Source of the DNA: Candidatus Sabulitectum sp.
GTDB lineage: Bacteria > Fermentibacterota > Fermentibacteria > Fermentibacterales > Fermentibacteraceae
Direction of reading: 5' to 3'
DNA: 5,198 bases
NCBI GenBank assembly: GCA_023145935.1
Contig: JAGLDB010000149.1
Coordinates: forward strand, 1 to 5,198
In this document: piece after piece, positions 1 through 5,198 of the stretch
Layout: every line of letters begins with the position of its first letter
Numbering within the stretch: position 1 is the stretch's first letter
Made by a program: the position numbers and the translations under genes
Notes under the pieces: model-generated
Told to the model about the DNA's origin: nothing
Seen by the model: the letters and a program-made list of their open reading frames with translations, nothing else
The model's database searches: none

Positions 1-17
1 TATCTGGGTGATGTGAA

Positions 18-1478
18 TTAGTTTATAAGAACAGCCTTCACACTGTCGCTGCAACTATCTGTCTGTAGCCTGATGATGTAGGTTCCAGTTGGAACACTCT
101 CACCTGAGTTGTTTAAGCCATTCCAGACAACGGAATTCAAACCTGAAGTTCTTTCGCTGTTCGCAAGGGTTCTGACCTCTCTGCCGGACAGGTCATAAAC
201 TATCAGCGATACATGGTTGTTCTGGTACAATTCAAAGCTGATCACAGTAGAGGAACTGAATGGATTCGGCGAGTTCTGATTCAATAAAAGCCCGCTTTGT
301 GGAAGGCCACCTTCATCTTCTATGCCGCTTCCATCATCGTACTCAAAAGCTCCAACATCCGGTGCAGAGCCGAAGTACTGACCCGGAGTCATGTTAACAA
401 GTGTGTCTCCGCCCAGCACAAAGAAATCTATTCCTGTGTCGATACAGGCGGATGTGGCAAGAAGATTGAAATCAAGATTGTCAGGATCAACAAACTGAGG
501 GTCTTCGTAGAAGTTGTTGGTGCCTGTTGCCCCGCAGGACATGTCCAGGTCGCAGTAGTATGCCTCTGCGTAACCTGCCATACTCAGGTAAACATCATTA
601 CTGTACATGCCGGGGTTATCGTAAACAATGGTATTCACAAAGTAGCCTGTTCCATACGCAAGAAATACTCCTCCTCCATCACCGTTCACTGCTGAGTTCT
701 CAGAGATAGTACAGTTTATCAAGAAGAGCGTATTGCCCGTGCCAAGGGTTTGAATTGCCCCGCCGCTTGAATACATCGTGTAGTTATCGGCAAAAAGACA
801 GTGGTCAAACACTGTTCCTGCTACCATGTAGCCCGAGACAGCACCTCCACCGTACAGACAATCATTCTCTATAAACTGGCAGTTTGTGAATTCTGAATAA
901 TTGTCGGCGGAAAATTTTATTGCCCCGCCTTCTCCGTAGGCATGGTTTCCGGTGAAGATACAATCGGTGAAAATACTTTCCGTTGTGGAGAAAGCATAAA
1001 TTGCTCCACCCATACCGTTGTTTTCTCCTGTGGCATCGTTGTTGGCAAACAAGCAGTTTGAAACAACTGCATTGGAGGTGAGCAGCGCAAGCCCTCCTCC
1101 GTGGATATCAGGGTAATCACCAGAAGTTTTTCCGTATTCTATTCTGCAGTATGACAGGGTACAGATGTCATCAGAGTCGACCCGTATTCCGCCCCAGCCC
1201 GTTGCCTGGTTATCTGTTGTGAAGTAAATGCTGTCGGCCTCGGTTCCAACAGCATGCAGTTCTCCGTTTACGGTAAACTTGTAGTGTCCCTGGAGGTTCA
1301 CTTCTACGCCGGGCTCTATTGTAAGAAGAAGACCTGCTGGAACAATGATCTCTCCTGTGACCTCATAAGGGGATCCTGCAGCTGTCCAGCTACCGGATTG
1401 ATTCCCGTGTACAACTGTTTGAGCCAGTGCGATTACCGGGAAAACTAATACAACCAGTAGGGTCACTGTTTTTTTCAT
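18..1478 (-). CDS. Secreted right-handed beta-helix protein with C-terminal FlgD-like/T9SS-type sorting tail
   Basis: Predicted 486-residue exported protein of unknown substrate. Residues 1-20 form a signal peptide (MKK, hydrophobic core, ALAQ cleavage region). Residues ~40-100 contain the entry strands common in such proteins (IEPGVEV, then a GWGGI turn). Residues ~105-290 are parallel beta-helix rungs with repeated FxxN-like (FANN, FTGN, FIEN, FADN) and GGAI/GGAV motifs, plus a Cys near the start of each rung. Residues ~326-380 match the closing motif seen in many beta-helix surface proteins (DPQFVDP, then SACIDTG, then PDVGAFEY). Residues ~397-486 resemble the FlgD-Ig/type IX sorting domain: NSPNPF, VYDLSGREVRTL, VWNG, GTYIIRL. 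The ATG at 1478 is chosen because it has an AGAGGA site 7 bases upstream and starts the signal peptide. A further 40 in-frame codons upstream would overlap the neighbouring gene. It is probably cotranscribed with the small gene upstream. The fold is secure. Surface display through type IX secretion is inference, since no secretion genes are in view. Confidence 0.9.
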   Translation of the reverse strand: MKKTVTLLVVLVFPVIALAQTVVHGNQSGSWTAAGSPYEVTGEIIVPAGLLLTIEPGVEVNLQGHYKFTVNGELHAVGTEADSIYFTTDNQATGWGGIRVDSDDICTLSYCRIEYGKTSGDYPDIHGGGLALLTSNAVVSNCLFANNDATGENNGMGGAIYAFSTTESIFTDCIFTGNHAYGEGGAIKFSADNYSEFTNCQFIENDCLYGGGAVSGYMVAGTVFDHCLFADNYTMYSSGGAIQTLGTGNTLFLINCTISENSAVNGDGGGVFLAYGTGYFVNTIVYDNPGMYSNDVYLSMAGYAEAYYCDLDMSCGATGTNNFYEDPQFVDPDNLDFNLLATSACIDTGIDFFVLGGDTLVNMTPGQYFGSAPDVGAFEYDDGSGIEDEGGLPQSGLLLNQNSPNPFSSSTVISFELYQNNHVSLIVYDLSGREVRTLANSERTSGLNSVVWNGLNNSGESVPTGTYIIRLQTDSCSDSVKAVLIN

Positions 1479-1485
1479 GCAACTA

Positions 1486-1491
1486 TCCTCT
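1486..1491 (-). promoter_or_regulatory. Ribosome binding site of the beta-helix gene, abutting the upstream stop codon
   Basis: AGAGGA on the minus strand lies 7 bases before the ATG at 1478 and directly after the TAA (1494-1492) of the small membrane-protein gene. This fixes the beta-helix start at 1478 and suggests translational coupling between the two genes. Confidence 0.75.
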
Positions 1492-1746
1492 TTATTTGTG
1501 CTGTTTTGTTTTTGCTCTATTCTTAATATATGAAAGAAATATTTTCCAGTCTTGAAAGCACAGAGCGAAAAAACCTCCAACGGCACCGGAAGTGGCAAGT
1601 CCTACCGGACATCCAGGTTGTCCACAGAAAGGACAGACAGAATAGGCTGCGTACAGGCCGGTGAAGCCAAGCCATAACCCTATGAACCTGAATAGATGAC
1701 CGAAAGGAGAAACTTTCCGCACAGGTGCAGGTGTAGTCTCTTTCAC
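1492..1746 (-). CDS. Small Cys-rich membrane protein with two hydrophobic segments, function unknown
   Basis: Predicted 84-residue protein that I do not recognise. Starting from GTG at 1746, residues ~17-37 and ~48-66 are hydrophobic and Gly-rich. They are joined by a short loop CPFCGQPGCP holding Cys38, Cys41 and Cys46; Cys63 lies in the second segment. Basic residues cluster at both ends (R10, K11, R20; K75, R77, K79, K81, K84), so by the positive-inside rule both termini would be cytoplasmic and the Cys loop would face outward. GTG is preferred because AGGGAG lies 8 bases upstream. ATG codons at 1827 and 1821 would add 27 or 25 residues but have no good ribosome site. The gene ends 13 bases before the beta-helix start, so an operon is likely. 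Metal binding, a disulfide or a redox role are all possible for the Cys loop, and none is shown. Strong ribosome sites at both ends and a coherent membrane topology support a real gene. Confidence 0.65.
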   Translation of the reverse strand: MKETTPAPVRKVSPFGHLFRFIGLWLGFTGLYAAYSVCPFCGQPGCPVGLATSGAVGGFFALCFQDWKIFLSYIKNRAKTKQHK

Positions 1747-1754
1747 TATTTGGT

Positions 1755-1760
1755 CTCCCT
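1755..1760 (-). promoter_or_regulatory. Ribosome binding site supporting a GTG start
   Basis: AGGGAG on the minus strand sits 8 bases before GTG at 1746. The in-frame ATG codons at 1827 and 1821 lack a comparable site, so this site decides the start of the small membrane-protein gene. Confidence 0.5.
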
Positions 1761-1949
1761 TCTTCTTTAATGAAATATATCTAAATCGCACAAGCCAAAA
1801 TATATATTCAGCGTCAACCATTACCATCTGGAATATGCTGCTACTCTTTCAGCAGAGAAATTCGTTATCTATGATGTGGGGTATTCTGTATGGAATGTAC
1901 TTCAGATCGCAATATGGGCAACTGCGGTTTTACTTACGAACCGTGCTCC

Positions 1950-1957
1950 AGGAAGGA
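1950..1957 (+). promoter_or_regulatory. Ribosome binding site of the propeller lipoprotein gene
   Basis: AGGAAGGA lies 10 bases before ATG at 1968. The alternative ATG at 1959 is only one base downstream of the site, too close for normal use. The first in-frame ATG at 1890 would put an uncleavable polar stretch before the signal peptide. Confidence 0.55.
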
Positions 1958-1967
1958 TATGATTCCA

Positions 1968-3014
1968 ATGAAACTTAAACCTAAACTTAATTTGATACTG
2001 GTATTATCTATTTCCCTTCTGTTACTCTCGTGCGGGGAAGATGCAGCCGGACCTTCTGATCCCTATGATTTGTGGTATTCGCAGCAGAATGAATCAATTG
2101 TTTTTCTCTCAAAAGCCCATTCCTCAGAAGGAGAACTGTATCTTCTGGATAAATCCGGTGATGTTACAAGACTTACTTTCAACAACAGACACGAGAACAA
2201 TCCTGCCATCTCCGGTGACGGCACTATGATTGCCTTTCAGGCAGGTGACCAGTACGACATGAGCACATGGGAGATCTATGTGCTGGATATTGCTTCAGGT
2301 GCAGAAACCAGACTGACTGACAACAGCTTTATTGAAGCTCATCCTGACTGGGGACCGGGAGACAGCCTTCTTGTATTCAGTTCCTGGCATGACTCTACAG
2401 GAGCCCCAACAGGAGCTGCAGACATTTTCACCATGCACTCTGACGGAACACATGTAACCAGGCTGACAGATTCACCATGGGAAGACAACGATGCGGAATG
2501 GTCTCCGGATGGAGCGTTCATTGCATTTAAATCAAACAGAATAACACAGATAGCTGCCCGGGAGGAAATCTTTGTGATGGACGCCGACGGAGCAGATCAG
2601 AGACGACTTACAACCACCGTGGGATGGCAGTCTGACCATGATCCAAGCTGGAGCCCGGACAGCAGAACAATTGTTTACAGCCACTACAACGGTTCACGGC
2701 AATGGTTCGATATAGCAGATCCGGATATTTTTGTGAACAACTGGAATGAATTGATACCATGGAATATCTGCTCGGTTGATCTGCAGGGAAACTCTGAACA
2801 ATTAACAGATGTTGTATACATTGCAGGGCTTCCAGTGTTTTCTGATGATGGAAGCAGTATTCTCTTTCTGAGAATGGATTTTATCTTTGACACATCTGGA
2901 GAACTGATAGGTGCAGACCATCCTCTAATTCTTATCCCTGAGAGTGGTGGAACCGGTGAGCAGCTGATACCGGATGATGAGCACACAGGCACGCTGGAGT
3001 ATCATGACTGGTAA
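1968..3014 (+). CDS. Lipoprotein with six-bladed TolB/PD40-type beta-propeller
   Basis: Predicted 348-residue lipoprotein. Residues 1-21 are a signal sequence (basic KLKPK, then a leucine-rich core) ending in lipobox LLSC, with Cys22 as the lipidated residue. The rest is made of PD40/TolB-like propeller repeats. Each has a strand such as LYLLD, IYVLD, IFTMHSDG or IFVMDADG, then RLT, then a P-x-[IWF]-S-x-DG-type turn (PAISGDG, PDWGPGD, AEWSPDG, PSWSPDS, PVFSDDG), then an I/L-x-F/Y strand. I count five complete repeats (about residues 57-302). A sixth blade would be formed by the C-terminal part (about 319-348) and the N-terminal strand near residues 42-49, closing the ring. Such domains usually mediate protein or ligand contacts in the periplasm or at the membrane. 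No catalytic motif is visible, and it is not tolB itself because no TolB N-terminal domain is present. It is transcribed divergently from the membrane-protein/beta-helix pair and converges on the GNAT gene. Confidence 0.88.
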   Translation: MKLKPKLNLILVLSISLLLLSCGEDAAGPSDPYDLWYSQQNESIVFLSKAHSSEGELYLLDKSGDVTRLTFNNRHENNPAISGDGTMIAFQAGDQYDMSTWEIYVLDIASGAETRLTDNSFIEAHPDWGPGDSLLVFSSWHDSTGAPTGAADIFTMHSDGTHVTRLTDSPWEDNDAEWSPDGAFIAFKSNRITQIAAREEIFVMDADGADQRRLTTTVGWQSDHDPSWSPDSRTIVYSHYNGSRQWFDIADPDIFVNNWNELIPWNICSVDLQGNSEQLTDVVYIAGLPVFSDDGSSILFLRMDFIFDTSGELIGADHPLILIPESGGTGEQLIPDDEHTGTLEYHDW

Positions 3015-3025
3015 GCAGAGCTTAC
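3011..3025. repeat. Perfect hairpin spanning both convergent stop codons
   Basis: GTAAGC (3011-3016), loop AGA, GCTTAC (3020-3025) form a perfect 6-bp stem with a 3-base loop. The left arm contains the TAA of the propeller gene (3012-3014) and the right arm contains the complement of the TAA of the GNAT gene (3024-3022). The genes are only 7 bases apart, so this is the only obvious structure between them. It could act in both directions as a weak terminator or 3'-end stabiliser, but there is no T-tract on either side, so terminator function is uncertain. Confidence 0.45.
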
Positions 3026-3507
3026 GTAGTGCCGTTTAGCGTTTTCTTCATTCTCTGCAGTCCGTTATCTTTTGTCTCTTGAAGTTCCCAGCCGTTCTTT
3101 TCATAGAAGGCTATTGCCCTGTGGTTCTGCTGGTGAACATTAAGGAAGATCACTTTGCAGTTCCCGCTGGATGCCAGCTGCACAGTTCTCTCTATGATCA
3201 GACCTGAAGCTTCGGTACCCCGCATTTCGGGAATCAGATAACAGAACTCAAGTAGAGCATTCTCAGGTTGATTCAGCATGGGGAAAGCGCTGAGATAGCC
3301 GACCGGTTTATCGCTAAGGTAAAGAAGAGAAGCGAATTCCTTACTCCGGGATTGTATTCGTCTTACCGCTTCAAAGTAGTATTTCCTCTCAATGGCAACA
3401 TCTACTTCAGCGTCAGGTATGACCTGTTTTGTTTCAACAAGCCATCCAAGAACAAGTTCAAGATCCTTCTTTTCCTCAAAAGGTTTAAATTCGAAGTTAC
3501 CGTCCAT
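3022..3507 (-). CDS. GNAT-family N-acetyltransferase, substrate unknown
   Basis: Predicted 161-residue cytoplasmic enzyme that would transfer an acetyl group from acetyl-CoA to an amine. The GNAT fold is visible in the middle and C-terminal half. There is a central strand LLYLSDKPVGYLSAF (residues 61-75), then the motif A strand and helix LLEFCYLIPEMRG followed by SGLIIERTVQLA (85-112), then motif B NVHQQNHRAIAFYEKNGWE (123-141), where Tyr135 is at the usual catalytic or CoA-contact position. The acetyl-CoA phosphate loop is degenerate: the usual R/Q-x-x-G-x-G/A reads R96-GTEAS. The N-terminal 55 residues are charged and probably hold the acceptor-binding helices. ATG at 3507 has GAGGAG 5 bases upstream. 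The gene lies 54 bases downstream of purC on the same strand with a strong hairpin between, so cotranscription is possible but not assured. Substrate cannot be assigned from sequence. Confidence 0.85.
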   Translation of the reverse strand: MDGNFEFKPFEEKKDLELVLGWLVETKQVIPDAEVDVAIERKYYFEAVRRIQSRSKEFASLLYLSDKPVGYLSAFPMLNQPENALLEFCYLIPEMRGTEASGLIIERTVQLASSGNCKVIFLNVHQQNHRAIAFYEKNGWELQETKDNGLQRMKKTLNGTT

Positions 3508-3524
3508 GTCGTCTCCTCATGATA

Positions 3525-3550
3525 CCCGGGAGTACAATAATACTCCCGGG
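3525..3550. terminator. Perfect 10-bp-stem hairpin between purC and the GNAT gene
   Basis: CCCGGGAGTA (3525-3534), loop CAATAA (3535-3540), TACTCCCGGG (3541-3550) form a perfect GC-rich stem. It begins 11 bases after the purC stop and ends 6 bases before the GNAT ribosome site (3518-3513). The position after purC fits a terminator or a 3'-end-protecting structure, but the minus-strand sequence after the stem is TATCATGAGG, not a T-run, so a classic intrinsic terminator is not shown. It may instead uncouple or tune expression of the downstream GNAT gene. Confidence 0.6.
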
Positions 3551-3561
3551 CTCACTGTGCT

Positions 3562-4524
3562 CTATAGATTCCTTACAGCTTCAACCAGGTTTTGTGCCGG
3601 GTCGCCTTCTGCCGGTTCAAATTCTTCACCTGTGATCATCTCAAAAAGGGTGATGTATCTGGATGAAAGCTCTGTAACAAGGTCAGCGGGAGCTTCAGGA
3701 AGTACTTCATCCTTGTATGGATCGCAATTATCCTTGAACCAGAGACGGAGAAATTCTTTGTCGATATTTTTAGGATCAAGCCCGGAGTCAAGCCGTTCCT
3801 GATAGCTTTCTGCAAGCCAGTAACGGGAGCTGTCCGGTGTATGGATCTCGTCAATTAGAACGATGTTTCCGTTCTCATCCTTACCCATTTCGTATTTGGT
3901 GTCCACAAGTATAAGACCGCGTTTTGCGGCTGTTTTTACACCGAATGCAAAGAGTTCTTTTGCGATCCTGGATGCATTGTCCCAGTCTTCCTGTGTCATG
4001 AACCCCTCGGATATAATTTCCAGCGGAGTGATGGACTCATCATGCACTTCACTCTTGGTGGTGGGTGTTATCAGTGCCACAGGGAATTTTTCATGTTTTA
4101 CCATACCGTCAGGCAGAACATTACCGCATATGTTTCTGTCACCTTTGTTGTAAAGGGTCCAGGCACTGGTGCTGCTGCTGCCGGTGAGGTATTCCCTCAT
4201 AACGAACTCGATTGGGAAGACATCCATCTTTTTCCCCAGTGTAGCATTAGGATGGGGTATGCTGATAACATGGTTGGGTACAATGTGTTCTGTCTGCTTG
4301 AACCACCAGGCACTCACCCGGTTAAGAACCTGGCCCTTGAACGGTACAGAGGCAAGAACCCGGTCAAAGGCGCTCTGTCTATCTGTTGTTATAAGAAGGA
4401 GCTTATCTCCAAGGTCATAAATATCTCTGACCTTGCCTCGCTTGCATTTTCCTATTCCCAGTTCTGCAGTTTCAGTGAGACAGTTGTTCAGGTTATCTCC
4501 GATTACAGCTTCCTTGTTTCTCAT
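3562..4524 (-). CDS. purC: SAICAR synthetase (phosphoribosylaminoimidazole-succinocarboxamide synthase)
   Basis: Catalyses the ATP-dependent joining of CAIR and L-aspartate to give SAICAR in de novo purine synthesis, in the cytoplasm. The 320-residue product carries the family motifs in order. GKVRDIYDLGDKLLLITTDR (30-49) is the nucleotide-binding start, followed by SAFD. FPIEFVMREYLTGS (103-116) fits the family signature. TPTTKSEVHDE (153-163) follows. LVDTKYEM (206-213) fits the second signature except for a terminal Met. LIDEIHTPDSSRYW (223-236) comes next. At 320 residues it belongs to the longer form of the family (E. coli PurC is about 237). ATG at 4524 is chosen because AGGAGG lies 4 bases upstream. 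In-frame ATG 4617 would add 31 unconserved residues. It is transcribed divergently from the APS kinase gene, and the GNAT gene follows downstream. No other purine genes lie in the window, so its operon context is unusual or lost. The gene appears intact. Confidence 0.97.
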   Translation of the reverse strand: MRNKEAVIGDNLNNCLTETAELGIGKCKRGKVRDIYDLGDKLLLITTDRQSAFDRVLASVPFKGQVLNRVSAWWFKQTEHIVPNHVISIPHPNATLGKKMDVFPIEFVMREYLTGSSSTSAWTLYNKGDRNICGNVLPDGMVKHEKFPVALITPTTKSEVHDESITPLEIISEGFMTQEDWDNASRIAKELFAFGVKTAAKRGLILVDTKYEMGKDENGNIVLIDEIHTPDSSRYWLAESYQERLDSGLDPKNIDKEFLRLWFKDNCDPYKDEVLPEAPADLVTELSSRYITLFEMITGEEFEPAEGDPAQNLVEAVRNL

Positions 4525-4528
4525 TCTT

Positions 4529-4534
4529 CCTCCT
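4529..4534 (-). promoter_or_regulatory. Ribosome binding site of purC
   Basis: AGGAGG on the minus strand, 4 bases before ATG at 4524, fixes the purC start and rules against the 31-codon in-frame extension to 4617. Confidence 0.75.
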
Positions 4535-4609
4535 GAATAAAAAGATTTGTCTATTTCATAGCAGTAAAATACAGAATTAGCCTCATGGCTGCCCACCTTT
4601 GTATATTGC

Positions 4610-4621
4610 CGGTTCAAACCG
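4610..4621. repeat. 12-base palindromic site upstream of the APS kinase gene
   Basis: CGGTT-CA-AACCG is a perfect 5-bp inverted repeat with a 2-base centre. It lies just downstream of the TATATT candidate -10 element and ends 7 bases before the AAGGAG ribosome site (4628-4633). Its place near the expected transcription start would suit an operator, but a single short palindrome can arise by chance. Confidence 0.25.
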
Positions 4622-4638
4622 TTAAAAAAGGAGAACTT

Positions 4639-5198
4639 ATGACCTTACCGGAAGATAGGAATCTTACCTGGCATGATCATGCAACAGGAAGAAAAGATAT
4701 TGAGGAATTGAATAACCACAGAGGTGCCACAGTGTGGTTTACAGGTTTAAGTGGATCCGGTAAGTCTACAGTAGCAGACTATGTTTCCAGAATGCTTCAT
4801 GCCCGAGGTGTTCGTACTGCTATTCTTGATGGGGATAACGTAAGACAGGGATTGAACAATGATCTTGGTTTTTCTCCTGAAGACAGAACTGAAAATATCC
4901 GCAGGATCGGTGAAGTAGCAAAACTGTTTACCAGTTTTGGAATAGTGAATCTTCTGGCATTCATCAGCCCCTACACTGCAGACAGAAACAGGGCCAGAGA
5001 AATACAGAGAAATGGAGACTTTGTAGAGGTTCTTGTTGATGTGCCGCTGGCAGTTGCTGAAGAAAGAGATCCCAAAGGTTTGTATAAAAAGGCAAGAGCC
5101 GGAATAATTCCTTCTTTCACTGGAATCAGCGCTCCTTATGAGGTGCCTGAGAACCCCGAGGTCCATCTTCACACAGAGAAAGAAACTCCTGAAGAATC
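4639..5198 (+). CDS. cysC: Adenylylsulfate (APS) kinase, 3' end beyond the window
   Basis: Transfers phosphate from ATP to adenylylsulfate to make PAPS, used in sulfate assimilation or as donor for sulfotransferases. Translating from ATG 4639 gives 186 residues before the window ends. Full-length enzymes run about 200, so only the last short stretch is likely missing. Motifs in order are the Walker A loop GLSGSGKST (36-44), LDGDNVR (63-69) with the following [12 protein letters not shown] and ENIRR helix, FISPY (108-112) with Ser110 at the position of the phosphorylated serine in E. coli CysC, and [13 protein letters not shown] (143-155) followed by FTGI and PYE. All key residues are present, so it looks functional. 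AAGGAG (4628-4633) lies 5 bases before the ATG. The frame is a single kinase so far. A fusion to a sulfurylase or phosphatase domain downstream cannot be excluded. No cysD, cysN, cysH or sulfotransferase gene is in view. Confidence 0.95.
   Translation, partial: MTLPEDRNLTWHDHATGRKDIEELNNHRGATVWFTGLSGSGKSTVADYVSRMLHARGVRTAILDGDNVRQGLNNDLGFSPEDRTENIRRIGEVAKLFTSFGIVNLLAFISPYTADRNRAREIQRNGDFVEVLVDVPLAVAEERDPKGLYKKARAGIIPSFTGISAPYEVPENPEVHLHTEKETPEE

Larger units (their letters stand above)
1747..1967. promoter_or_regulatory. Divergent intergenic region with weak promoter candidates
   Basis: This 221-base spacer separates two divergent genes and should hold both promoters. On the minus strand, TATATT (1779-1774) is a plausible -10 element about 28 bases before the GTG start; if used, it would exclude the upstream ATG. 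On the plus strand, TATGAT (1870-1875) matches 5 of 6 sigma-70 -10 positions, but the -35 region 17 bases upstream is poor. Positions 1775-1810 are AT-rich. No strong operator-like repeat was seen. Open frames extend into this spacer from both genes but lack ribosome sites, so I treat it as non-coding. Confidence 0.3.
4525..4638. promoter_or_regulatory. Divergent purC/APS-kinase intergenic region
   Basis: This 114-base spacer must serve both divergent genes unless they are read from farther away. On the plus strand, TATATT (4602-4607), directly preceded by TG, matches 5 of 6 bases of a sigma-70 -10 element. Its -35 partner is poor. On the minus strand, TATGAA about 35 bases before purC and TATACA near 4606-4601 are weak -10 candidates. 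I cannot choose among them. No riboswitch-like structure was seen. Confidence 0.3.

Noticed and set aside
297..695. 132-codon open frame on the plus strand
   Set aside because: Antisense to the beta-helix gene; its Cys/Val-rich composition reflects the repeats on the other strand.
690..1150. DNA tandem repeat or CRISPR-like array
   Set aside because: The periodicity is at protein level only (beta-helix rungs of 27-31 residues); the DNA units are too divergent to be a nucleotide repeat.
1479..1598. In-frame 40-codon N-terminal extension of the beta-helix protein
   Set aside because: It overlaps the small membrane-protein gene, has no ribosome site, and would bury the clear signal peptide that starts at 1478.
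1635..1746. Small membrane protein as a lipoprotein cleaved before Cys38
   Set aside because: The sequence AAYSVC lacks a valid lipobox because Val is not accepted just before the Cys.
1747..1827. ATG start at 1827 for the small membrane protein
   Set aside because: No ribosome site before it, and a candidate -10 element lies inside this stretch; the GTG at 1746 has AGGGAG at good spacing. Kept as an alternative only.
1890..1967. Longer start for the propeller lipoprotein
   Set aside because: The added residues are polar and precede a complete lipoprotein signal sequence; the AGGAAGGA site fits ATG 1968.
2684..2992. 102-codon open frame on the minus strand
   Set aside because: Antisense shadow of the propeller gene, rich in Ser/Pro/Cys as expected from a complementary frame.
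4042..4536. 164-codon open frame on the plus strand
   Set aside because: Antisense shadow of purC with no recognisable domain.
4747..5172. 141-codon open frame on the minus strand
   Set aside because: It lies wholly antisense to the APS kinase gene, which has full family motifs on the plus strand.

Overview
The window looks like chromosomal DNA from an uncultured, Gram-negative bacterium of the Fibrobacterota-Chlorobiota-Bacteroidota (FCB) sphere or a related candidate phylum such as Fermentibacteria or Cloacimonadota. That placement is inference. It rests on a secreted beta-helix protein with a C-terminal FlgD-like/type-IX-secretion-type tail, a lipoprotein beta-propeller, strong AGGAGG-type ribosome sites and moderate GC. 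No rRNA, tRNA or other phylogenetic marker is present. There are no mobile elements, CRISPR arrays, phage genes or RNA genes that I can support.

Layout, left to right. Positions 18-1746 hold a two-gene leftward unit. A small double-helix membrane protein with a Cys-rich CxxCxxxxC loop (1492-1746) comes first. It is followed after 13 bases by a secreted right-handed beta-helix protein (18-1478). A 221-base divergent spacer separates this unit from a rightward gene for a lipoprotein with a TolB/PD40-type beta-propeller (1968-3014). That gene converges on a leftward GNAT acetyltransferase (3022-3507), and their stop codons lie in the two arms of one short hairpin. Upstream of the GNAT gene, on the same strand, is purC for SAICAR synthetase (3562-4524). 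A perfect 10-bp-stem hairpin lies between these two genes. A 114-base divergent spacer then leads to a rightward cysC-type APS kinase (4639 to the window end), cut off by the window edge.

The left half is cell-envelope oriented: a membrane protein, an exported beta-helix and an anchored propeller. The right half is ordinary housekeeping metabolism: purine synthesis, sulfate activation and an acetyltransferase of unknown substrate. I see no clear multi-gene system linking the two halves. The least explained parts are the small Cys-loop membrane protein coupled to the beta-helix gene, the regular Cys ladder and chlamydial-Pmp-like motifs in that beta-helix, and the two hairpins at gene ends.
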